Below are positions 1 through 5,368 of a stretch of 5,368 bases of DNA, piece after piece. The notes beneath the pieces were generated by a model. That model searched no databases. It saw only the letters and a list, made by a program, of their open reading frames with translations, and was not told where the DNA came from. Numbering within the stretch: the stretch's first letter is position 1; every line of letters starts with the position of its first letter. Both the position numbers and the translations under genes were made by a program. This DNA is from Bacillota bacterium. Lineage in GTDB: Bacteria; Bacillota_I; Bacilli_A; RFN20; CAG-826. The stretch spans positions 1,362-6,729 of the forward strand of contig DOQE01000117.1 of the NCBI GenBank assembly GCA_003512585.1. The letters are read 5' to 3'.

Positions 1-565
1 GCAACGCCTTGCTTATTTTTTTATTTTTAGGGGTCTTAGCCAAACGTTTATCTAAGATTTTAGCATAGGAAATCGCTTTTAAAAGTTCTTTGTCACGAGG
101 AAAACTCAAACTGCTTATAATCTCATTCGATAACCCTTTTGCATGAAGATTAAATAGTATTTTATTTTTACCATATAAACGGAGTTCGGCAACATCTTTG
201 GCATATGTTTTTGCATATAGTTCGTCATTGAGCAAACCATCTTTTGTCAGTTTATCGATTATTTGGTTTGCAACAAGAGAATCCACTCCCTTATTTAGTA
301 ATTTTTCGTAAATAACGTTGCTTGGGTAATTTTCTCTTGAAAGAAGGCTTAAAGCATACTCTAAATATTCTTCTTTGTTTATAGAAGACAATAGTTTTAA
401 AAACTCATCTTTTGAAAGCATTTTTCCTTCAAAAAGACGAAAATCAGTAAAAGTAGATGGAGATAAAGCAAGTTTTTGTCCAGATTCAAAAATAATTAGA
501 ATTTCTTTTTTCTTTTTCTTTATGCTTTTAATTATTTCACCACGATTTTCTTCTAACACGTTCAT
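1..565 (-). CDS. recX: Regulatory protein RecX (3' end cut by window edge)
   Basis: RecX binds RecA filaments in the cytoplasm and modulates recombination and SOS activity (family knowledge). 188 codons are visible and the C-terminus lies beyond the left edge. Residues 1-60 form the N-terminal extension usual in Firmicutes RecX (ILIIFESGQKLAL, then FEGKMLSKDEF). Residues 69-108 match the first three-helix repeat (ALSLLSRENY, YEKLLNKG, QIIDKLTKDG). Residues 111-152 match the second (LLNDELYAKTYAKD, then YGKNKILFNLHAKGL), including the typical 'L-N/D-D-x-x-Y-A' signature. The start overlaps the end of the glycosyltransferase gene by 29 bp in another frame, so the two are co-transcribed and probably coupled. 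Two starts compete: ATG at 565, only 1 nt from a GAGGTG, or GTG at 559 (codon 3), 7 nt from it, which is the better spacing. I kept the ATG. The family call is quite sure; the start is not. Confidence 0.85.
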   Translation of the reverse strand, partial: MNVLEENRGEIIKSIKKKKKEILIIFESGQKLALSPSTFTDFRLFEGKMLSKDEFLKLLSSINKEEYLEYALSLLSRENYPSNVIYEKLLNKGVDSLVANQIIDKLTKDGLLNDELYAKTYAKDVAELRLYGKNKILFNLHAKGLSNEIISSLSFPRDKELLKAISYAKILDKRLAKTPKNKKISKAL

Positions 566-1712
566 ACACCTCGATAATACTATTATAAAAATGTTCCATT
601 GAATAAATATCTATGGCTTTTAAAGAAGATTGGATAATTTTGTTTTTCTCGTTCTCCTTTAAATCCATGATTAGCTTCAATTTATTGGGAAAATCCATTT
701 CATCTTTAAAGAAAAAACCAGTCTCGCCATCCTTAATGGTTCCCACTAGATTATCATCATATCTAGCCATAACAATTAAATGGCCAGCCATGGCTTCCAT
801 AAAAGTTAAGCCCTGCGTTTCGGTAATGGAGGCTGAAGCAAAGCAATCCCCCAAATGATAATATTTTTGGGTTTGGTCTGGATCGCATTTTCCAGTAAAA
901 ACTACAGAATCGTTTATACCTAAAGAATAAGATAAATCTTGTAGCTCCTTTTCGGCTGGGCCCCAACCAGTTATTACTAGCTTTACCTTTTCATAAGGAT
1001 ATTGTTTCTTAAAATTAGCAAAACCTTTTATGACAACGTCAATGCTTTTTTCCTTAGCAATCCTGCCTAAAGACAATAAAACATATTCATCTTCCTTTAT
1101 ATCGTATTTATTTTTAAGGGAAAGCGTTTCCTCTTTGTTTTCATTAATAGGATCGAATCTAGAGAACTCCACCCCCGTAGGAATAACTGAAACTGTCGTA
1201 TCAATACCTATTGACCTTAAATAATCTTTAATTTTGTCACTAGGAGCAATGAATTCTGTGTAGGAATTGCTTTTGCCTCGAAAATAAAAGCGAACCGCAT
1301 GTCTAGCAAATCTATCAAAATGTCCCTTAGTAACATAGTAGGTATAATCTTCTATCATCGTATGGAAAGTATAAACCGAACCAATGTGGAATTTAGAAGC
1401 AACCAAACCACCGAAAATCCCAATTCCTGCATCGGTTTGGCAATGAACGACTTCTGGATGAAAATCTTTTAATATGGACATGGCTTTTTTGTTATAAAAC
1501 ATGGAAGCCATATAGCCGTATAAGGCTTTTAATTTAATGCCGGGTATTCTTAAAATGCCTTCTTGAAAAGTAACGTGTTTAGAAAAAGGATTAGTTGTAA
1601 CTACTATAACATTATGCCCATGGGCTACTAAAGTTTTTCTTAAATTAAAAGTAGAAGTAGCCACCCCATTTATTTCTGGTGGATATGTATCTGAAAACAA
1701 AGCAATATTCAT
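537..1712 (-). CDS. GT4 glycosyltransferase, probable 1,2-diacylglycerol 3-glucosyltransferase
   Basis: A 391-residue GT-B fold, retaining GT4-family enzyme, close in pattern to the alpha-monoglucosyldiacylglycerol synthases of Acholeplasma and Firmicutes. Those transfer glucose from UDP-glucose to diacylglycerol at the inner membrane face. The N-terminal domain opens with SDTYPPEINGVATST (residues 7-21), the acceptor-side glycine loop of this family, and carries FHTMIEDYTYYV (116-127). The C-terminal donor domain starts near 205 and shows SLGRIAKEKS (R217, K220, phosphate contacts), TGWGPAE (248-254) and the EX7E motif (E298, E306). There is no signal peptide, so membrane association would be peripheral. 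ATG at 1712 is chosen over GTG at 1721: it overlaps the upstream stop as ATGA and has AAGGTGG 5 nt before it. After EX7E the usual small-Gly-x-Pro loop reads AGHLI (309-313), an odd change. GT4 is sure; the lipid substrate is inferred from similarity and neighbours. Confidence 0.92.
   Translation of the reverse strand: MNIALFSDTYPPEINGVATSTFNLRKTLVAHGHNVIVVTTNPFSKHVTFQEGILRIPGIKLKALYGYMASMFYNKKAMSILKDFHPEVVHCQTDAGIGIFGGLVASKFHIGSVYTFHTMIEDYTYYVTKGHFDRFARHAVRFYFRGKSNSYTEFIAPSDKIKDYLRSIGIDTTVSVIPTGVEFSRFDPINENKEETLSLKNKYDIKEDEYVLLSLGRIAKEKSIDVVIKGFANFKKQYPYEKVKLVITGWGPAEKELQDLSYSLGINDSVVFTGKCDPDQTQKYYHLGDCFASASITETQGLTFMEAMAGHLIVMARYDDNLVGTIKDGETGFFFKDEMDFPNKLKLIMDLKENEKNKIIQSSLKAIDIYSMEHFYNSIIEVYERVRRKSW
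567..572 (-). promoter_or_regulatory. Ribosome binding site for recX
   Basis: GAGGTG on the minus strand, lying inside the last codons of the upstream glycosyltransferase gene. It is 1 nt from the ATG at 565 and 7 nt from the in-frame GTG at 559. The spacing favours the GTG, while codon preference favours the ATG. Confidence 0.55.
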
Positions 1713-3160
1713 AAATCCCACCTTTGCATTTCATCTTCTTCCGATTCTATTTTCTTTTTTTGCTTTCTTACTTTCTCAATTTTTACTTTTTGACTTTTTT
1801 CTTTTTGTTTTAGATTCGGTTCCATTTTTTCAATTTGTTTAATTACATTTTCATTTTCGTCTATAGGCAAATTATTAGGCTTGGCTTTTCTTGGCTTGAA
1901 AATTGAATTCTCGGCAATCTTTTCTTGAATAGCCTTTCTAGAAAGTTGACGCGTTTCGTATAAAGTATCCGCACTCCTTTTACGTTCGGCGAATGTTTCA
2001 AGCTGAATATTAACAAAAGTTTGCCTGTTCGCATAATGGATAGGTTCTTTAGGACGACTTCTATATAATGCCGAAACCAATCCACTAGCCAACAAAGGAA
2101 TATGGAAAGTAGCAGTTCTCCATAAAATTAAAGTAGAGCTAATATAGGCTTGGTTGCCATTAAAAAAGTTATAAAAGAGGAACTGATAAAATAATTCAGA
2201 AACACCGGCTGAACCAGGAAGAGGAATTAAACCCGTAACCATTTGATGAAAGGAAGATAAGAAGGCCGAATCAAAGAATAATTTGATATCAAATGAAGCG
2301 GTTTCACCAAAAGAATGCAAAGCCAAACCGGCAATATAAGGAACCGAATTTCTTAAAAATATCATTATAGAAAACAAGATTAGCTGCAATATAACGATAG
2401 GAACATTTGATTGTAGTCGCCTTAATTCAATCTTAAAGTTTTCAACATGAACCCTAAGATTTTCCCTGGTCCTATCCGGTTTTTTAATTAGCTTTATCTT
2501 GCCTAGAAAACCAATGACGTGATGCAAAATAAAATTATGGAAACGATGGCTATAACTCATTGCTAGCAAAAGAAAAATAACAGAAACATTTAAAACAAAA
2601 CCCACAATAATCAAAGGAAGCATAGGAAAAGAAATCTGACTACCAAAAAGCATCAAATCAAGCGATTTAATATTCATTATTTGGCTCCATTCAAAGCAGA
2701 TGGAAAGAACATCGAAGCCAATCAAAGCGATTTGATAAAGAATAAACCACATGACCATGATTGAAGCGGCGTTCGACACTTGTATGCCTTGAGATTTCAA
2801 GGTATAAACTTGCATAACTTGTCCGCCGCTCGCCCCAGGGGTGATATCACTATAAAACTGGCCAACATAAGAGGCGGCTAAGCCTTGGTGGAATTTATAA
2901 TTCCTAGTATAAAGACGGCAAAACGCCCAAATGATGACCCCGTCTATGCAATAAGACAAAAAAATCATGCCTAGAATAACCAATAGATAAATCCAATCAG
3001 CCCCAGCAAAAGAAGAAACAACCGCGTCAAATTGCCCCCATAAAGACAAAGTTAAAGAAACAACTGTTGCAATTAAAACAATCAAAATATAAAGAACGTA
3101 TTTTAATGTTTTTCTATTGTTAGAGGGCATCCCCTTATTATCATCAGTTTTAAAAGGCAT
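1709..3160 (-). CDS. Flippase-like membrane protein (LPG_synthase_TM / YbhN family) with charged C-terminal tail
   Basis: A 483-residue multi-pass membrane protein of the family formed by the N-terminal flippase part of MprF and by YbhN. Hydrophobic spans lie at about 19-41, 56-81, 132-156, 178-202, 255-283, 296-312 and 340-365. Two family signatures are present: ITPGASGGQ (106-114) and LIPLPGSAGVSE (311-322). The cytosolic lysyl-transferase domain of full MprF is absent, so lysyl-phosphatidylglycerol synthesis is not expected. Instead residues 366-483 form a hydrophilic Lys/Glu-rich tail (about 450-478 is nearly all K, E, Q), possibly helical or disordered. The family moves lipids or lipid-linked substrates. 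Its TGA stop overlaps the ATG of the glycosyltransferase (ATGA), so a glycolipid is a reasonable substrate (inference). The ATG at 3160 has no Shine-Dalgarno sequence. An ATG at codon 11 is directly abutted by AAGGGG, too close to be a normal site. The TetR gene ends 47 bp upstream. Confidence 0.9.
   Translation of the reverse strand: MPFKTDDNKGMPSNNRKTLKYVLYILIVLIATVVSLTLSLWGQFDAVVSSFAGADWIYLLVILGMIFLSYCIDGVIIWAFCRLYTRNYKFHQGLAASYVGQFYSDITPGASGGQVMQVYTLKSQGIQVSNAASIMVMWFILYQIALIGFDVLSICFEWSQIMNIKSLDLMLFGSQISFPMLPLIIVGFVLNVSVIFLLLAMSYSHRFHNFILHHVIGFLGKIKLIKKPDRTRENLRVHVENFKIELRRLQSNVPIVILQLILFSIMIFLRNSVPYIAGLALHSFGETASFDIKLFFDSAFLSSFHQMVTGLIPLPGSAGVSELFYQFLFYNFFNGNQAYISSTLILWRTATFHIPLLASGLVSALYRSRPKEPIHYANRQTFVNIQLETFAERKRSADTLYETRQLSRKAIQEKIAENSIFKPRKAKPNNLPIDENENVIKQIEKMEPNLKQKEKSQKVKIEKVRKQKKKIESEEDEMQRWDL
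1718..1724 (-). promoter_or_regulatory. Ribosome binding site deciding the glycosyltransferase start
   Basis: AAGGTGG on the minus strand with a 5-nt spacer to the ATG at 1712-1710. It lies within the last codons of the upstream membrane-protein gene. The GTG at 1721 overlaps this site, which makes the longer reading unlikely. Confidence 0.75.
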
Positions 3161-3166
3161 AACAAC

Positions 3167-3178
3167 AGAATATATTCT
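3167..3178. promoter_or_regulatory. 12-bp perfect palindrome, possible operator / -10 region
   Basis: AGAATATATTCT is a perfect 12-bp inverted repeat ending 6 bp before the start codon of the flippase-like gene, in the 47-bp gap after the TetR gene. On the minus strand it contains TAGAAT and TATATT, which could serve as a -10 box, but no convincing -35 is seen. A TetR-family dimer would bind a palindrome, so an operator overlapping the promoter is plausible. In AT-rich DNA a chance palindrome is also possible. Confidence 0.3.
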
Positions 3179-3207
3179 ACCCTAATTTAATCCTTGTGAG
3201 GATATTT

Positions 3208-3756
3208 TCATTTCTTAGTATTATAAATAATGTCTCCAAAATTCAAAATAAAGGTACCCATTAACGATTCAACAGGGACATCGCATCCGGCATCGCACCA
3301 AGAACGGAACACTCCAATCCCGGCAGATAAAAGGAAAACGGCAACATATTTACGACATTTTTCATCGCCTTTTAAACTCGCCCAAGGGGAATTTAAAACC
3401 ATAGGCTCGAAAGTCTTTTTTAGTTTATGTAAGAAGTGACTTTGAGAAACATCGATAATGGTTTTAATTTTCACCCTATTGTCTTTAATGTAATAACCTA
3501 TCTTATAAACGGCATCTAGGTAATGTCCTGCCATATTGCTAGAAATAAAATGTTTCATATCCTCGACAATCATGTTTTCTATATCGTCTAAAACGGCAGA
3601 AATATTCTCATAATGCAAATAAAAAGTGGAACGAGAAATAGATAAATTAGTAGTAATTTCCTTAACGGTAACATCTTGCAAAGACTTTTTTTGCAATAAA
3701 CGAAGCGTTTCATTCCTAATGGCTTCTTTTGTTTTTTCAACACGGCAATCTTTCAT
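3208..3756 (-). CDS. TetR/AcrR family transcriptional regulator
   Basis: 182 residues, the normal length for a TetR-family dimeric repressor. The N-terminal DNA-binding domain covers about residues 8-58. It shows KTKEAIRNETLRLL (helix 1), VTVKEITTNLSI (helix 2 and turn) and SRSTFYLHYENISAVLDDIE, the recognition helix with the classic S-x-x-T-F-Y-x-H-Y pattern. The C-terminal ligand/dimer domain (about 65-182) resembles the Firmicutes TetR_C_8 type, with GIGVFRSWCDAGCDVPVESL near 146-165. Inducer and targets cannot be read from sequence. C154 and C158 (CxxxC) plus C4 and C134 make it fairly cysteine-rich. It precedes the flippase/glycosyltransferase cassette in the same direction by 47 bp, so it may regulate that cassette and itself. 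No Shine-Dalgarno is visible before the ATG (CCTCATT precedes it), so translation may start on a very short leader. The family is certain; the targets are inference. Confidence 0.92.
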   Translation of the reverse strand: MKDCRVEKTKEAIRNETLRLLQKKSLQDVTVKEITTNLSISRSTFYLHYENISAVLDDIENMIVEDMKHFISSNMAGHYLDAVYKIGYYIKDNRVKIKTIIDVSQSHFLHKLKKTFEPMVLNSPWASLKGDEKCRKYVAVFLLSAGIGVFRSWCDAGCDVPVESLMGTFILNFGDIIYNTKK

Positions 3757-3797
3757 AATGAGGAAAGATTAACATCGAAATGAACATGTGTCTATAT

Positions 3798-3819
3798 ATT
3801 TAAAATACTTTCTTTAAAT
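3798..3819. repeat. AT-only inverted repeat upstream of the TetR gene
   Basis: ATTTAAA and TTTAAAT arms of 7 bp are separated by 8 bp. The repeat sits in the 65-bp gap between the unknown protein gene (stop at 3822) and the TetR start. It could be an autoregulatory operator or a weak hairpin. It lacks G-C pairs and has no T-run on the minus strand, so I do not call it a terminator. Chance occurrence is quite possible. Confidence 0.2.
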
Positions 3820-3821
3820 TA

Positions 3822-4676
3822 CTAAAAAGGCAAAATACGTTTGTTATTTGGGTGGCTTAGATTATAAGAATAAACTTTCTTTTTTATTGCTTTGAATACT
3901 TCATTTTGTTTAATAAAAGAATATTTATTGCACGCTAACAGGAAATCAATAATACCGTTCCCATATATAGAAAAACTATACAATTTCTCTTCGTTGACTT
4001 TCCTTTTATAAAATATTTCAAGGGAATCATTCTCTAAAAACAAAGAACAATTCGATACCTTATAGTCTACTTTTAAAACATCTAGACTAGAAAGATAGAT
4101 AAATTCAAAGGAAGAATAAATTTTCACATAATACTCAGGCAAATCGTCTTCCTTCAAAGAAGATAGTTCCCTTTTTTCGTTATATAAAAAACCATCTGAA
4201 TTATTTAAGATACTCCCCTTTACTTCTTTTTGGCTATTTGCTTTTAAGCTTAAATAATAAACATAATCTAGGTTTTCTTTTTTAAACACATCAAAACGCT
4301 TAATTTGCCCTGATTTTAAAAAGCTACTGTCTATATAAAAATCAAAAATAGACCGGGTTTTTTTGCCAATATAAAACAATTTGTCAGCATAAGAAAAATA
4401 AACATTACTTTTGGTTATAAATAAATTGGTTCCATTTTCTTTTTCTAAATAAACAGACTTTTCTAAAGAAATTAATTTTTCATTAGCTTTTGAAAAGAAA
4501 ACTAAAACTATTTTCCCAAAAAAGGATATATCGTGGCCTTCTTTTAAATAAGTAAATGATTCTTCTCCGTCTAAAACTATGAGAATATCTTTTTTTGAAG
4601 TGAATTCATGATGAAATAAAAGATTAATTTTCTTTAAGCTTTTCTCATTTTCAATTCTTTTTGCAACGTAGATCAT
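3822..4676 (-). CDS. Hypothetical protein, 284 residues, soluble
   Basis: I do not recognise this protein. It has a long uninterrupted frame with neighbour-like AT-rich codon use and ends in TAG. There is no signal peptide and no membrane-length hydrophobic span. The sequence is rich in Lys, Ser, Phe, Tyr, Leu and Glu, with many short alternating hydrophobic stretches suggesting beta strands: DILIVLDG (30-37), GKIVLVFFS (54-62), FEFIYLSSLDVLKVDY (190-205), LYSFSIYG (232-239). A helical, basic C-terminus follows (about 241-284: IIDFLLACNKYSF, then FKAIKKKVYSYNL). It contains only two cysteines and no motif suggesting an enzyme. The ATG at 4676 is the only sensible start. An AGGTGA lies about 16 nt upstream, farther than usual, so initiation may be weak. 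It sits downstream of the SDR terminator and 65 bp before the TetR gene, so it may share a transcript with the latter. A cytoplasmic lineage-specific protein is likely. Confidence 0.75.
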   Translation of the reverse strand: MIYVAKRIENEKSLKKINLLFHHEFTSKKDILIVLDGEESFTYLKEGHDISFFGKIVLVFFSKANEKLISLEKSVYLEKENGTNLFITKSNVYFSYADKLFYIGKKTRSIFDFYIDSSFLKSGQIKRFDVFKKENLDYVYYLSLKANSQKEVKGSILNNSDGFLYNEKRELSSLKEDDLPEYYVKIYSSFEFIYLSSLDVLKVDYKVSNCSLFLENDSLEIFYKRKVNEEKLYSFSIYGNGIIDFLLACNKYSFIKQNEVFKAIKKKVYSYNLSHPNNKRILPF

Positions 4677-4705
4677 AAATTCTATCTTTTCTTCACCTAG
4701 TTTTT

Positions 4706-4729
4706 ACTACAAGAAAAAGTAGACTACAA
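4706..4729. repeat. Small repeat cluster upstream of the unknown gene
   Basis: ACTACAA occurs at 4706-4712 and again at 4723-4729, 17 bp apart, and GTAGACTAC (4719-4727) is itself a short inverted repeat. The cluster lies between the SDR terminator and the start of the 284-residue protein, where a promoter is expected. Possible -35/-10 pairs such as TTGTTT/TAGTAA are poor, so no promoter is called. It could be an operator or chance. Confidence 0.2.
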
Positions 4730-4736
4730 ACAATAG

Positions 4737-4799
4737 AAAAAAATTCCTTATTTATTAGTAATTATAAAATTAACATAACTAAAAGAAATAAATAAGGAA
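4737..4799 (-). terminator. Intrinsic terminator after the SDR gene (13-bp stem, 30-nt loop, T7)
   Basis: Perfect 13-bp arms TTCCTTATTTATT (4744-4756) and AATAAATAAGGAA (4787-4799) are separated by 30 nt. On the minus strand the hairpin is followed directly by seven T (4737-4743) and begins 31 nt after the SDR stop codon. The stem has only two G-C pairs. The loop can fold further (TTAGT with ACTAA, and AATT with AATT), which shortens the effective loop. The position and T-run fit a Rho-independent terminator on the minus strand. The + strand has no T-run after the hairpin. Confidence 0.65.
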
Positions 4800-4830
4800 G
4801 AAGAATACCTTAAAATCAAATCAAAGTGAT

Positions 4831-5368
4831 TTACGCGCCTTTTTTTAATTGTCTGGCCGAAACTTTAGTAACAAACTTTCTAGAGAAAAAACGCGGAGCA
4901 AAACAGCTTAATTTATTTTTAAAGCCCATGATGGCAAATGTCTTGCCTTTAATGGATTTTTTATATCCATAAGAAGCTACATCTATAGCATCGTAAGGCT
5001 TAATCTTTGAAAAGGTATAGTCATTATGTGCCTTAGATACGAATTTTGAATTAAATGGGCCAGGGCAAAGAGTCAATACTTTAACATTGGTTTTCCTTAA
5101 TTCGTATGCAATAGACTCTCCAAGAACCGCTACGAAGCTTTTTGTCGCATGATAAGTACACATATAAGGCCCAGGGACCAAACCTGCTATCGAAGATACG
5201 TTGATAATATGTCCTTCATTATTTTTAAGCATGTCATCTAAAAATACACGGGTAAAATATAAAACCGCATTGCAATTGACTTCGGTCATCTTAAGTTGCT
5301 TAGAGATAGCCATATCCTTAAAATCACAGCAATCCCCAAATCCGGCAGCATTTACCAAGTTATTGACA
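4831..5368 (-). CDS. SDR family NAD(P)-dependent oxidoreductase (5' end cut by window edge)
   Basis: C-terminal 178 residues of a classical short-chain dehydrogenase, in the DltE/YdfG-like COG0300 group. These enzymes catalyse NAD(P)(H)-dependent oxidation or reduction of alcohols and carbonyls, and the substrate cannot be told here. The Rossmann beta1 TGxxxGIG cofactor motif is outside the window. Visible, counting from the edge: NAAG (6-9; the family norm is NNAG), catalytic Asn in EVNCNA (N31), Ser in NVSSIAG (57-63), YxxxK as YHATK (Y72, K76), and CPGPF (101-105). The full tetrad Asn-Ser-Tyr-Lys is therefore present and the enzyme should be active. A TTG at 5358 could open a shorter frame, but the reading continues upstream as VNNL, matching the family's beta4 strand, so it is not the start. 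The C-terminus is basic (RQLKKGA, then TAA) with a hydrophobic stretch SCFAPRFF. A terminator follows, isolating it from the downstream genes. Confidence 0.93.
   Translation of the reverse strand, partial: VNNLVNAAGFGDCCDFKDMAISKQLKMTEVNCNAVLYFTRVFLDDMLKNNEGHIINVSSIAGLVPGPYMCTYHATKSFVAVLGESIAYELRKTNVKVLTLCPGPFNSKFVSKAHNDYTFSKIKPYDAIDVASYGYKKSIKGKTFAIMGFKNKLSCFAPRFFSRKFVTKVSARQLKKGA

Noticed and set aside
375..602. Plus-strand open frame of 75 residues
   Set aside because: It lies antisense to recX and the end of the glycosyltransferase gene, is low-complexity (SFFFFFMLL) and has no family match. It is a shadow frame. The same applies to the + frames at 613-858, 1030-1224 and 3230-3439.
763..966. 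Minus-strand frames inside the glycosyltransferase (763-966) and the flippase-like gene (1861-2085)
   Set aside because: They are out-of-frame shadows of well-supported genes and show no protein-like motifs.
1740..1860. T-rich low-complexity stretch as a possible regulatory tract
   Set aside because: It is simply the coding sequence of the Lys/Glu-rich tail of the flippase-like protein, read on the minus strand.
1709..3160. Full-length MprF (lysyl-phosphatidylglycerol synthase)
   Set aside because: The membrane domain matches, but the C-terminal catalytic domain is missing and replaced by a charged tail, so synthase activity is not supported.
3190..3203. Hairpin ATCCT-TGTG-AGGAT just after the TetR stop
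   Set aside because: The stem is only 5 bp and no T-run follows on the minus strand. It is too weak to call a terminator, so read-through from the TetR gene into the cassette remains possible.
537..3210. TGA read as tryptophan (Mycoplasma-type code)
   Set aside because: The flippase-like, glycosyltransferase and TetR frames all end at TGA at family-appropriate lengths, one of them in an ATGA overlap, and Trp is encoded by TGG at the positions checked.
4744..4799. Miniature transposon with 13-bp terminal repeats
   Set aside because: The 56-bp span has no visible target-site duplication: the flanking bases differ. The T7 run and its place after the SDR stop fit a terminator better.

Overview
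The window looks like chromosomal DNA of a low-GC Gram-positive bacterium, most likely a Bacilli/Erysipelotrichia- or Acholeplasma-like lineage (inference from AT-rich composition, Lys/Ile/Asn-rich proteins and the gene families present). Three genes end in TGA, one of them inside an ATGA stop/start overlap. TGA is therefore a normal stop here, which argues against a Mycoplasma-type code.

Every gene I can support lies on the minus strand, so in transcription order the window is read from right to left. (1) 5368-4831: C-terminal two-thirds of a short-chain dehydrogenase/reductase, cut by the window edge and followed by an AT-rich hairpin with a T-run that looks like its terminator. (2) 4676-3822: an unrecognised soluble 284-residue protein. 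(3) 3756-3208: a TetR-type regulator. (4) 3160-1709: a multi-pass membrane protein of the flippase-like (MprF N-terminal / YbhN) family with a highly charged cytosolic tail. (5) 1712-537: a GT4 glycosyltransferase resembling diacylglycerol glucosyltransferases. (6) 565-1: recX, cut by the left edge.

Genes 4-6 form a tight overlapping cassette, with overlaps of 4 bp and 29 bp, so they are almost certainly co-transcribed and translationally coupled. The simplest reading is a membrane glycolipid module: the GT4 enzyme makes a glucosyl-diacylglycerol on the inner leaflet, and the flippase-like protein moves it or a related lipid across the membrane. A TetR regulator sits immediately upstream. recX (RecA modulator) seems to be a passenger at the end of the transcript. 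A 12-bp perfect palindrome just before the membrane-protein gene is a possible operator. No CRISPR array, transposon, tRNA or rRNA is visible. Apart from the TetR-controlled-glycolipid idea and the orphan protein, I see no clear new system.
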